Shown in pieces: positions 54,040-62,851 of a DNA stretch of 64,000 bases; position 1 is the stretch's first letter; the number at the start of each line of letters is the position of its first letter. A program made the position numbers and the translations under genes. This DNA comes from DASRJG01 sp032124015 (GTDB lineage Bacteria; Acidobacteriota; Polarisedimenticolia; Polarisedimenticolales; DASRJG01), in the NCBI GenBank assembly GCA_032124015.1, contig JAQBEH010000152.1, positions 1-64,000 of the forward strand, in the 5' to 3' direction. The notes below the pieces were generated by a model, which saw only the letters and a program-made list of their open reading frames with translations, had not been told where the DNA came from and made no database searches.

Positions 54040-55656
54040 CTAGTCGCGCGAGATGGTACCCGACGGCGCAAGCGGCGCTGAACCTCGGACGAAAACGACC
54101 GTGGCGCGGCCGCCGCTGGGGCCATCTCCCGCGAACACGGCCTCCGGCCGTCCGTCACCGTCCACATCCACGAGATGCGGCGCGCCTAGCCCCCCGGCCG
54201 ACCTCGCGATCTGAAATCCGCCGAGGCTCATCGACATCGAACTCCCCCTCGGTCGCGGGAGATCCGGGGCGAGCGCGATCGTTCGGGATGCCTTGGAGGC
54301 GACGGGCTTCCGAACGGCGCGCTCGGGCTCCGAGCCGGGAAAGACGAGAAGCTGCCGTTTCGCGAAGAGGATCAGGTCGGGCCGGCCGTCTCCGTCGACG
54401 TCCGGTCCGAATTGCAGGAAGGCCTTCTCCCCATCATCGACGTTGAACGACATCGAGCGCGGCTTCGCGAAACCCGAGGCGGTGCCGCCTTTGTAGACCT
54501 CGAGTGCTGCGATCGAGTTCTTGAGCCCTTTCCAGTAGGCGAGCACGAGGTCGTCCCGCCCGTCCCGGTCGAGATCGACCACGGTAGGGAACGCCTGTTG
54601 CCAGAGGTTGATCCCGGTTGTCGCCGCGAAGAGTGGAACATCGCCCGCACGCGTGCGATCCCCGCCCAGCGGGTAGATGCGCAAGGCCTTCTCACCCAAG
54701 AGACTCAGCTTGTCCGCCGACGTCGTGGTGACGATCAGCACGGGCGCCCCTTGCAGCATCGCGAACACGCTGTCGACCACACCCTCCGGCTCGGGGAAAA
54801 GAGCCCAGCTTTCGACGACGTGCTGCTCCGCGGAACCCTCGGGATCGAGCAGCAGCGTGCGGAGCCGTCGCCGTCCGAGCGGCTCGGGGTCGGTCGCAAA
54901 CACCATCCGCCCCGCCGGTGTCCGACCGATCGGGCGCACCGCGGGCGACCGGACGGGCATGCGTTCAGCGCCCCCGCTCACGCGCTGGGGTGTTTCGAGC
55001 TCCGACGTGATGGCGACCCTTCCGTCGCGACCGGGGCCGTAGCTACGGAAGGCCCCGAGGAGCGCCACGCGCAGCGCGCTGTCCTGCGCGGCGGCTTCGT
55101 CCCACGCCAGTCGCGGACCGCAGCACGTCGTTCCCAAGAGTGGGTCTTCGACGAGGGCGCGTGTCGCCGTCTGACCCTCCGAAGAGGGCGTCACGAGGTC
55201 GATCCCGCCCTTGTGCAGAAGAAGCAGCTCCTCCGCGCCATCCCCGTCGACGTCGGCGGCGTCGAGAGTTCCCGCAGGGAGGCCGGAACCCACCGGCTCG
55301 AGCGTGTCGGGAGCCTCGGAGCGCCATCGGTACAACCGGGCGTTGCGCTCCGGCTCGTCCGCCTTGTCGCGCACGGTACAGGCCGCCGCGGCTGCGGAGT
55401 TCGCGGCGTCGGCCTTGGGTCCCGTGAGCACGAACAACGTGCGATGGCCGTCTCGATCACGTGGGAGCGCCCATCCAAGAAGCGGTCCGTCCAGGGCGAG
55501 GTCCGCGCGCCAACCGTCGGCCAGGTGCGTGACCGCAACCTGAGCCGTGGGCGTTGGCGTCGGGGCGACCGGAGGTTTCTTCGGCTTTGCTTTTGCAACG
55601 ACGGGCGACGCCGCGCTCAGCACGACGACCATGACGAGCAGCGACACGAGTCTCAC
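54040..55656 (-). CDS. Exported FG-GAP/VCBS-repeat protein (second of pair)
   Basis: 538 residues, signal peptide at the N-terminus (VVVLSAASPVVAKA). Four Ca-binding-type DxDxDGxxD/E loops are visible (DVDGDGAEE, DLDRDGRDD, DVDGDGRPD, DVDGDGRPE), typical of integrin-like beta-propeller repeats. Function unknown: an envelope or surface protein is likely. The GTG start at 55656 overlaps the upstream gene's TGA (GTGA), so the two are produced together. Confidence 0.75.
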   Translation of the reverse strand: MRLVSLLVMVVVLSAASPVVAKAKPKKPPVAPTPTPTAQVAVTHLADGWRADLALDGPLLGWALPRDRDGHRTLFVLTGPKADAANSAAAAACTVRDKADEPERNARLYRWRSEAPDTLEPVGSGLPAGTLDAADVDGDGAEELLLLHKGGIDLVTPSSEGQTATRALVEDPLLGTTCCGPRLAWDEAAAQDSALRVALLGAFRSYGPGRDGRVAITSELETPQRVSGGAERMPVRSPAVRPIGRTPAGRMVFATDPEPLGRRRLRTLLLDPEGSAEQHVVESWALFPEPEGVVDSVFAMLQGAPVLIVTTTSADKLSLLGEKALRIYPLGGDRTRAGDVPLFAATTGINLWQQAFPTVVDLDRDGRDDLVLAYWKGLKNSIAALEVYKGGTASGFAKPRSMSFNVDDGEKAFLQFGPDVDGDGRPDLILFAKRQLLVFPGSEPERAVRKPVASKASRTIALAPDLPRPRGSSMSMSLGGFQIARSAGGLGAPHLVDVDGDGRPEAVFAGDGPSGGRATVVFVRGSAPLAPSGTISRD

Positions 55657-57332
55657 TTGGGCTCTCCGCTCAGGTTCAACTCGAGTCGGGCGGGCGCGGT
55701 CGCCCCGGGCTCGGGCGGCGCCAGGGTACGCGTGATCGAGAGATCGGATCTTCCGTCGGCGTCGAAATCCCGGACCCTTACGAGCATGACGTCTTCGGGT
55801 TCGTCTTCGAGCGTGATCGAAAGATCCGGTTTTTCGGCGTAACGTCCGCCGGATTGTCCACGATGGATCGTGACGGCTTTCCCGCGTCCGAGGTGGACGA
55901 AGTCCACGCGTCCGTCACCATCGAAATCACCCTGGAACTGTCCGAGGCGGGAGATCTCCAGCCGGTTGAGGTCGAGCTTGAGCTTCTCGCTCAACTTCTG
56001 GTCGCGAACCAGGCGGAACGATCCGTCCGCTTGCTGCGCTACCACGTGGAACTCGAGCCCGATGCCGATCTTCTTCTCAGTCAACGCACGCAGGGCCTGA
56101 AACATGGAGAAATTCAGAGTAATGGTGACGAGGTCCTTGCGCCGGTCGCCGTCCAGATCGATGAACTGGAGATCGACTCCGTCCTGAAAGCCCCCGGAAA
56201 AAGACCAACCCTCGGCGTCGAACTGGGTGTAGGGCTTTGTGTCGACAGAGAGATCCGGCTTCACGTGGTGGAGCCGGTAGCGCATCATCGGTTTCTTGGC
56301 CTGCTTCATGTCGCTCTTTCCCGTGTCGATATCTTCGCGCGTGACGACGTCGATGCGACCGTCGCCGTCGATATCGCCCGCCCACGCGACCCGGCGATCG
56401 GAGCCTTGAGGCGGAGCGTCCCCCTTGGTCGCGTTCGTGGCGGGTTGATCAGCGGGCCGGCCGAGGCAGGCAAGTTCGATCATCCGAGGCGCCGCGAAAC
56501 GAGCCTCACCCAATCCGCGCGCGATCGCAATCCACTGCGGTGAGGCGTCGAGGCCGAGCACGACGAGATCCGCGCGACCGTCGCCGTCGGCGTCCTCGAC
56601 GCGAGGGATCGGCACCAAGCGCTCCGCCCGTCCCAACATTTGGAGGCGGTCGTCTCCGGGGAGGCGTCCGCGGAACGATGCGACGGCCGCGAAGCCTCCG
56701 TTCTCACCGCGATGAACGGCGATTCCATCCGTCGTGGGGATCACCGCATCCAGGACCTTGTCTCCGTCCACGTCTTTCAACACGTCGAGATCGGTGAGGA
56801 TCGCGCCGGTCCCGGCGAAGGCGCAGGGTTCATCGAGCAAGGGTTCCAGAGTCAACGACTCTTGCCCTGGGGACCCGGCGAGACGGATCTCCGAGAGTCC
56901 GTCGTCGGTCAGTGCGACGACCGGGTGCGTCTCGGGCCCCGCTTCGGCGGAGAGGACAAAGGTCGGAAGCGCGAGCGGCGGTCCGGCGGGGCGGTATTGG
57001 CCCGACGGCTCGGCGAGGAATGCCCTGGCTTCCCTCGTGTCGAAAAGCGCGGGAACGACTTCGGTGATCTCGACCGCTTCCTCGACGCGATCGGTCGAGA
57101 TCGATCCCCACCGCGTGTAAGCGGTGACGATCAGGAGGTCCTGACGGCCGTCCCCATTCAGGTCGGCGGCGACGATAACCGCGGGAGGGCCAGGCAGGTC
57201 GAGGACGACCCGCCTGAGCGTGAGTTCGCGAGGGCGGGCGGCGTGCGCGGCGACCGCGAGGAACGCGACGGCTCCGAACAGGCCCAGGCGAGAAAGAGCC
57301 GGCGGCAAGAACTCGGGTCGACGTCGATGCAT
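55653..57332 (-). CDS. Exported FG-GAP/VCBS-repeat protein (first of pair)
   Basis: 559 residues. N-terminal signal (GLFGAVAFLAVAAHAA) and seven loops of the DxDGDGRxD type (DLNGDGRQD, DVDGDKVLD, DADGDGRAD, DIDGDGRID, DLDGDRRKD, DFDGDGRVD, DFDADGRSD), spread over a probable beta-propeller. Such proteins bind Ca2+ and often act at the surface; no enzyme motif is visible. Upstream of it lies comM, 51 bp away. Confidence 0.78.
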   Translation of the reverse strand: MHRRRPEFLPPALSRLGLFGAVAFLAVAAHAARPRELTLRRVVLDLPGPPAVIVAADLNGDGRQDLLIVTAYTRWGSISTDRVEEAVEITEVVPALFDTREARAFLAEPSGQYRPAGPPLALPTFVLSAEAGPETHPVVALTDDGLSEIRLAGSPGQESLTLEPLLDEPCAFAGTGAILTDLDVLKDVDGDKVLDAVIPTTDGIAVHRGENGGFAAVASFRGRLPGDDRLQMLGRAERLVPIPRVEDADGDGRADLVVLGLDASPQWIAIARGLGEARFAAPRMIELACLGRPADQPATNATKGDAPPQGSDRRVAWAGDIDGDGRIDVVTREDIDTGKSDMKQAKKPMMRYRLHHVKPDLSVDTKPYTQFDAEGWSFSGGFQDGVDLQFIDLDGDRRKDLVTITLNFSMFQALRALTEKKIGIGLEFHVVAQQADGSFRLVRDQKLSEKLKLDLNRLEISRLGQFQGDFDGDGRVDFVHLGRGKAVTIHRGQSGGRYAEKPDLSITLEDEPEDVMLVRVRDFDADGRSDLSITRTLAPPEPGATAPARLELNLSGEPK

Positions 57333-57383
57333 GGTGCCGAACGCTACGCTTTAGGAGCGACGCGGTCAACCGAACCCGCGCTC

Positions 57384-58907
57384 CTAGGGTGAGGGGCTCA
57401 CGACACTCCGGTACTGCACCGCCTCGGCCACATGGCGATCGAGGATCGACTCGCACCCGTCGAGATCGGCGATCGTTCGCGCAACGCGCCTCACGCGATC
57501 GTAACCACGCGCCGTCAATGAGAGACGTCGGCACGCCTCGACCAGAAGGCGCTTCGGCGTGCCCGACAGCGCGGCGTGGCGTTCGAGTTCGGCTCGGGCC
57601 ATGCGGGCGTTCGACGCGGGGCCTCGGGGCCCAAAGCGGAATCGCTGCAGCTCCCGGGCCGCCTGCACCCGATCCCGCACCGCTTTGGACGCCTCCCCCC
57701 CCGCCGCGCTCGAAAGATCGGCCGGATCGACGGCGGGCACCTCGACGGTGAGATCGAAGCGGTCGAGCAGTGGGCCGGACAGCTTGGCCTGGTAGCGCCG
57801 CACCTCGTTCGGGGTGCAGCGACAGCGCGACCGCGGATCGCCGTGCCAACCGCACGAACACGGGTTCATGGACGCAACGAGCATGAATCGCGCGGGGAAC
57901 ACGGCGCGCGCGTGGAGGCGAACGAGTGCGACATCGCCGCTTTCCAGAGGTTGGCGCAGCGCCTCTAAGGCATCGCGGCGAAACTCGGTCAGCTCGTCGA
58001 GATACAACACGCCGCCGTTGGCGAGCGCAAGCTCGCCGGGCCGCAAGGCCTGGCCGCCGCCAATCAGTCCTGCCAGAGACACGCCGTGATGGGGCGCGCG
58101 GAACGGACGGTGACGCACGAGGCCGCTCGCGAGTCCCGCCGCGCTCCACACGCGGGTGACCTCGAGGGCCTCCTCGTGCGCCAAAGGCGGCAAGATGCCG
58201 CGAAGCCGCCTCGCAAGCATCGTCTTTCCCGATCCGGGCGGCCCGGTCAGCAAGAGGTGATGGCCGCCTCCCGCCGCAACCTCGAGGGCGCGACGGGCGG
58301 CGTGCTGTCCGCGCACGTCGGCGAGATCCTCGCTGGGAGGATCGGAGGAGTCGGCCGCCTCCGGCGTTCCCCCCGTGGATGACTCCCCGACCCGCGAGGA
58401 GTCTTTGAGAAGAGCGATCGCGTCGGCGAGCGTCGAGGCGCGCCAGACCTTGATCCCCGGAACCAGGAGCGCCTCCGCGACGTTTCCCGCCGGCACGAGA
58501 ACCCCGCGGCGACCCGCGGCGCGCGCGGCCAACGCGATGGCGAGAACCCCCCTCACCGGCCGGACCACCCCGTCCAACGCCAGTTCCCCCGCGAGAACGA
58601 CGTCGCGGGCCGGAGCGCCGCCGAGCCGACCGTCGGCGGCGAGAATCGCCGCGGCGATCGGAAGATCGAGCGACGCCCCCTCCTTGCGGACATCGGCGGG
58701 AGCGAGGTTCACGGTGACGCGGTGCTGGGGCAACTTGAATCCCGAGTGGGACAAGGCCGCTCGAATGCGATCGATCCCCTCGCGAACACTGCTGTTCGCC
58801 AACCCGACCGCGGCGATGTTAGGGAGGCCGCCGCCGAGATGGACCTCGACCTCCACGAGACAGGCTTCGACGCCGACGAGGACCGCCCCCGTGGTTCGTC
58901 CGAGCAT
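57384..58907 (-). CDS. comM: YifB/ComM family Mg-chelatase-like AAA+ ATPase
   Basis: 507 residues. N-terminal Lon-protease-like S5 fold (GLPNIAAVGLANSSVREGIDRIRAAL; VNLAPADVRKEGA), Walker A LTGPPGSGKTMLARR, Walker B GVLYLDELTEF, and the C-terminal conserved SLTARGYDRVRRVARTIADLDG. ComM promotes branch migration during natural transformation in Vibrio/Haemophilus; that function in this organism is inference. Cys cluster SCGWHGDPRSRCRCTP is also typical. Confidence 0.9.
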   Translation of the reverse strand: MLGRTTGAVLVGVEACLVEVEVHLGGGLPNIAAVGLANSSVREGIDRIRAALSHSGFKLPQHRVTVNLAPADVRKEGASLDLPIAAAILAADGRLGGAPARDVVLAGELALDGVVRPVRGVLAIALAARAAGRRGVLVPAGNVAEALLVPGIKVWRASTLADAIALLKDSSRVGESSTGGTPEAADSSDPPSEDLADVRGQHAARRALEVAAGGGHHLLLTGPPGSGKTMLARRLRGILPPLAHEEALEVTRVWSAAGLASGLVRHRPFRAPHHGVSLAGLIGGGQALRPGELALANGGVLYLDELTEFRRDALEALRQPLESGDVALVRLHARAVFPARFMLVASMNPCSCGWHGDPRSRCRCTPNEVRRYQAKLSGPLLDRFDLTVEVPAVDPADLSSAAGGEASKAVRDRVQAARELQRFRFGPRGPASNARMARAELERHAALSGTPKRLLVEACRRLSLTARGYDRVRRVARTIADLDGCESILDRHVAEAVQYRSVVSPSP

Positions 58908-58956
58908 GTGATCGTCCTGACGGAGAAGGCGGGTGGGACCGAATAAGGCGAAGAGG

Positions 58957-60825
58957 CTAGTTCGCGCGAATCTTCAGGCGCGTGCCCGGATAGATCACGC
59001 CGTCGGCGTTGATCCTGTTGAGGGCGCAGATCTGATCGACCGTGACCCGGTAACGATCCGCGATGCGATACAGCGATTCGCCCCGGCGCACCGTGTGAAC
59101 CACCAGGCTCGTGGCCTGGGCGTGATCGCCCGTCGAACTCGACTCCGATGCGCGCGCGGATCCACCCTTTGCAGGTATCACCAGTCGCTGGCCCACGCTG
59201 AGAGTCGAACGGACACCGATGCCGCTGGCCGAGGCGATCGCGGATGCGGTCGTTCGATAGTGCTTCGCGATCCGCGAGAGCGTATCACCCTTCCGCACGC
59301 GGTACGCCACCGCCGAACTCGACTCCGATGCGCGGGCGGCTCCACCCTTTGCAGGTATCACCAGTCGCTGGCCCACGCGGAGAGTCGAACGGACACCGAT
59401 CCCGCTGGCCGAGGCGATCGCGGACGATGTCGTTCGGTAGTGCTTCGCGATCCGCGAAAGCGTGTCACCTTTCCGCACGCGATACGCCACCGCACCCGTT
59501 CGCAAGTCGTCGCCGCCTCGGTCCGCCGGAGCCACGGCGGGAATGATCAGCTCCTGCCCCACTTGCAGCACGGCGCTCTTGCCGAGATGATTCGCGCTGG
59601 TCACGGCCGCGGAGGTCACTCCGTAATGGCCCGCTATGAACGCAACCGACTCCCCCTGCGCGACCTGGTGCCGAGCGAGGGTCAATCGATCGGCCACCGG
59701 CATCGTTGCGTAGGCCTGGGCCATCGCCTCGCCGAGGCCGACGGGAACGTAAACGTCGGTCGTCGTTCCCGGGGGGGTCATGCCGCGGCGCAACTGCGGG
59801 TTCAACTGTCGAACGGTCTCGGGGTCGAGGTCGCCGAGCCTCGCCAAGACCCGCAGATCGGTCTGTCCCTCGATCTTCACGACCTCGGTCAATACGGGCG
59901 GATCGAGCTGCACGTCGAAGCCGAACTTCTCCGGCTGCTTGGCGATCAGCGTCGCCGCGAGGATCGCAGGGACGTAGTTTCTCGTTTCAGGGCGCAGGAA
60001 CTTCGTCGAGGCGAGCGACCAGAAGTCGTCTTTTTTAGTTTTCGCGAGCGACCGTTGGATCTTCCCCTCGCCCGCGTTGTACGCCGCCAGTGCGAGGTAC
60101 CAGTCTCCGAACATCCCGTAGAGGTCTTTCAAGTAGGCCGCCGCTGCGTGGGCGGATTTGTTGGGATCGGAGCGCTCATCGACCCAGGAATCGATGCGGA
60201 GACCGTAGCGCCGGCCGGTCGCGGCGATGAACTGAAAAATTCCCTTGGCCCTCGCCCGAGAGTAGGCGTTCGTCTTGAACGCGCTCTCGACGTGCGCCAT
60301 ATAGACGAGATCCTTCGGGATCCCCGCCTGGTCGAACGCCGACTGAAACGCTTCGACGTAACGGCCGGACCGCACGAGGCTCGCGGAGAAGAACTCCTTG
60401 TGCCGGGTCGAGAAGTACTCGACATAGGCGACAACCCGCTTGTTCTCCACCATCGGGATGTCAAAGGTCGGGAACGCCTCGGCGACGAGTTTGCTATCCC
60501 GCTCCAGGGTCGAGTCCGAAACTTCCGGAGTGGTCTCGGGAAGCTCGTCGAGAGGAGACACCGCGACTTCCTCCGCCGGCTCCGCGTCGTCGCCGGATGC
60601 GACCTCGACATCGGCTTCGGTTCCGGAAGGCGAAGGATCCTCCGCTTGAAGTAGGTCGTTCGACGGATCCTGCGATTCTGTGGAAGCCATTCCCGACGCC
60701 GTGGTCGCGACGGGAGCGGAAGCGACTCCGGCGCACCCGGCAAGGACGGAAACGGCCAAAATCAGTGGGAGCAGCGCCAGCAAATTCTGCCTGCGCCGCG
60801 ACTCCCCCGTCGTCAAGATCTCCAT
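58957..60825 (-). CDS. MltD-like lipoprotein lytic transglycosylase with LysM repeats
   Basis: 622 residues. Signal peptide with lipobox LAGC (Cys31), an acidic linker, then an SLT (GH23) domain with catalytic Glu180 in HVESAFKTNAYSRARAKG. It is followed by a divergent LysM-like segment and four clear LysM peptidoglycan-binding repeats (VRKGDTLSRIAKHYRTT; VRRGESLYRIADRYRVT). Two neighbouring repeats are encoded by a 180-bp tandem duplication. Cleaves glycan strands to 1,6-anhydro ends. ATG 60825 behind GGAGAATCC. Confidence 0.9.
   Translation of the reverse strand: MEILTTGESRRRQNLLALLPLILAVSVLAGCAGVASAPVATTASGMASTESQDPSNDLLQAEDPSPSGTEADVEVASGDDAEPAEEVAVSPLDELPETTPEVSDSTLERDSKLVAEAFPTFDIPMVENKRVVAYVEYFSTRHKEFFSASLVRSGRYVEAFQSAFDQAGIPKDLVYMAHVESAFKTNAYSRARAKGIFQFIAATGRRYGLRIDSWVDERSDPNKSAHAAAAYLKDLYGMFGDWYLALAAYNAGEGKIQRSLAKTKKDDFWSLASTKFLRPETRNYVPAILAATLIAKQPEKFGFDVQLDPPVLTEVVKIEGQTDLRVLARLGDLDPETVRQLNPQLRRGMTPPGTTTDVYVPVGLGEAMAQAYATMPVADRLTLARHQVAQGESVAFIAGHYGVTSAAVTSANHLGKSAVLQVGQELIIPAVAPADRGGDDLRTGAVAYRVRKGDTLSRIAKHYRTTSSAIASASGIGVRSTLRVGQRLVIPAKGGAARASESSSAVAYRVRKGDTLSRIAKHYRTTASAIASASGIGVRSTLSVGQRLVIPAKGGSARASESSSTGDHAQATSLVVHTVRRGESLYRIADRYRVTVDQICALNRINADGVIYPGTRLKIRAN
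59134..59493 (-). repeat. 180-bp tandem duplication within the LysM-coding part
   Basis: Copies 59134-59313 and 59314-59493 start with the same CGAACTCGACTCCGATGCGC and differ at only scattered positions, mostly silent. Each encodes one LysM plus linker (60 residues). Period and near-identity imply recent expansion or gene conversion. Confidence 0.9.
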
Positions 60826-60883
60826 GGATTCTCCGTTTCGACCAAGACGCAGGAATGCGGACCAAGCCGACGATGCGTCGCAA

Positions 60884-60912
60884 AGCATAAGGACCAGGCC
60901 CTGGACTGTCAA
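60884..60912 (-). promoter_or_regulatory. Candidate strong promoter of the MltD-like gene
   Basis: Minus strand TTGACA, exactly 17 nt, TATGCT: a close sigma-70 match, with the leader of about 50 nt before the start codon. It is one of two back-to-back promoters in the 237-bp mltD-recA intergenic region. Confidence 0.65.
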
Positions 60913-60976
60913 CCCGAAGAACACCTTAAGTCCATAGTGCCACTAGAGTTGCAAGCCCGAAATTGGAAGCCCCAGA

Positions 60977-61006
60977 TTGACACTTCGGTTCGTTTTCGCC
61001 TATCCT
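60977..61006 (+). promoter_or_regulatory. Candidate promoter of recA
   Basis: Plus strand TTGACA, 18-nt spacer and TATCCT, about 57 bp before the recA ATG. No LexA-type palindrome (neither the enterobacterial CTG-N10-CAG nor the Gram-positive GAAC-N4-GTTC form) is evident around it. Confidence 0.5.
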
Positions 61007-61062
61007 CCCCGCCGTTGCGTCCCAGCGGAACCGGCCCATCAAGCCTCCCACGGAGATCCCCC

Positions 61063-62178
<1,116 letters not shown>

Positions 62179-62229
62179 ATTCCGCGGGAGCGAGTGCAAG
62201 AATCCGCGCTCACTTCCGCGTTCCGCATC

Positions 62230-62305
62230 GGCTCGGTAGCTCAGTTGGTAGAGCGAGGGACTGAAAATCCCTGCGTCGGGGGTTCAACTCCCTCCCGAGC
62301 CACCA
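62230..62305 (+). tRNA. tRNA-Phe (GAA)
   Basis: 76-nt cloverleaf. Acceptor stem GGCTCGG pairs with CCGAGCC; D arm GCTCAGTTGGTAGAGC; anticodon arm AGGGA-CTGAAAA-TCCCT with anticodon GAA at 62263-62265; T arm loop TTCAACT. The 3' CCA is encoded. It lies 51 bp after recA and could be cotranscribed with it. Confidence 0.97.
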
Positions 62306-62365
62306 AGAACCGGCATGGCTGCGGCACCGTGCTCTCCGGAGGACGGACGGAACTTCGTGTGACGC

Positions 62366-62392
62366 CCGGAAAGGTCGTTTTCCGGCCTTTCC
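62366..62392 (+). promoter_or_regulatory. Mutually exclusive hairpins in the leader of the cytochrome gene
   Basis: CCGGAAA (62366-62372) can pair with TTTCCGG (62379-62385), and GGAAAGG (62368-62374) can pair instead with CCTTTCC (62386-62392). The two share the GGAAA segment, so only one can form at a time. This is the geometry of an attenuator or tRNA-processing region, but no T-run follows, so the role is open. Confidence 0.4.
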
Positions 62393-62466
62393 ACATGGCA
62401 GGATCTTTGCGAGCCTCTATTCCTCTCGAGGCCCTGTGGGCCACGAGCCGAAACGAGGAGGACACG

Positions 62467-62814
62467 ATGAAACGCATACTCGCATCCGGAACCGTGGTCG
62501 CCTTTGGCTTCGCCTTCGCGACCGGTGCGCTCGTTGCCGAGGACAAGAAACCGCCGGAGAAGATCACGTACGAAGCCAAGCCTGGACCGGTCACTTTCGA
62601 CCACACCAAGCACGTCGAAGCCACGAAACAGGATTGCAAGGCGTGTCACGACGCGATCTTCCCTGAGGCGAAGGCTCCCCTGGGCTACAAGGAGTCGATG
62701 CACAAAAAGGCCGAGACCGACAAGAAGTCCTGCGGCGCGTGTCATGTGGCCGGTGGGACGTCGTTCGAGAGCAAGGGGAACTGCGCGAAGTGCCACGTCA
62801 AGAAGCCGGCGTAG
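62467..62814 (+). CDS. Triheme c7-type cytochrome
   Basis: 115 residues: signal peptide (about 1-24), then three CxxCH haem sites, CKACH (57-61), CGACH (89-93) and CAKCH (106-110). Candidate distal histidines are His46, His49 and His79. Length and pattern match periplasmic c7 cytochromes (PpcA-like) that shuttle electrons toward the outer membrane or terminal reductases. Excellent GAGGAGG before ATG 62467. Its exact redox partner is not visible here. Confidence 0.88.
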   Translation: MKRILASGTVVAFGFAFATGALVAEDKKPPEKITYEAKPGPVTFDHTKHVEATKQDCKACHDAIFPEAKAPLGYKESMHKKAETDKKSCGACHVAGGTSFESKGNCAKCHVKKPA

Positions 62815-62828
62815 TGTGTGACATCATC

Positions 62829-62846
62829 CTCCGTCGAAGGACGGAG
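62829..62846 (+). promoter_or_regulatory. Hairpin covering the ribosome-binding site of the NTE/patatin gene
   Basis: CTCCGTC, tetraloop GAAG, GACGGAG: a perfect 7-bp stem. The 3' arm contains GGAG (62843-62846), which sits five bases before ATG 62852. It would hide the start from ribosomes unless opened, for example by the ribosome finishing the cytochrome gene 15 bp upstream. Confidence 0.55.
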
Positions 62847-62851
62847 ACTGG

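Noticed and set aside
60937..61062. LexA/SOS box before recA
   Set aside because: No CTG-N10-CAG or GAAC-N4-GTTC type palindrome; the GTTCG near the -35 has no matching half.
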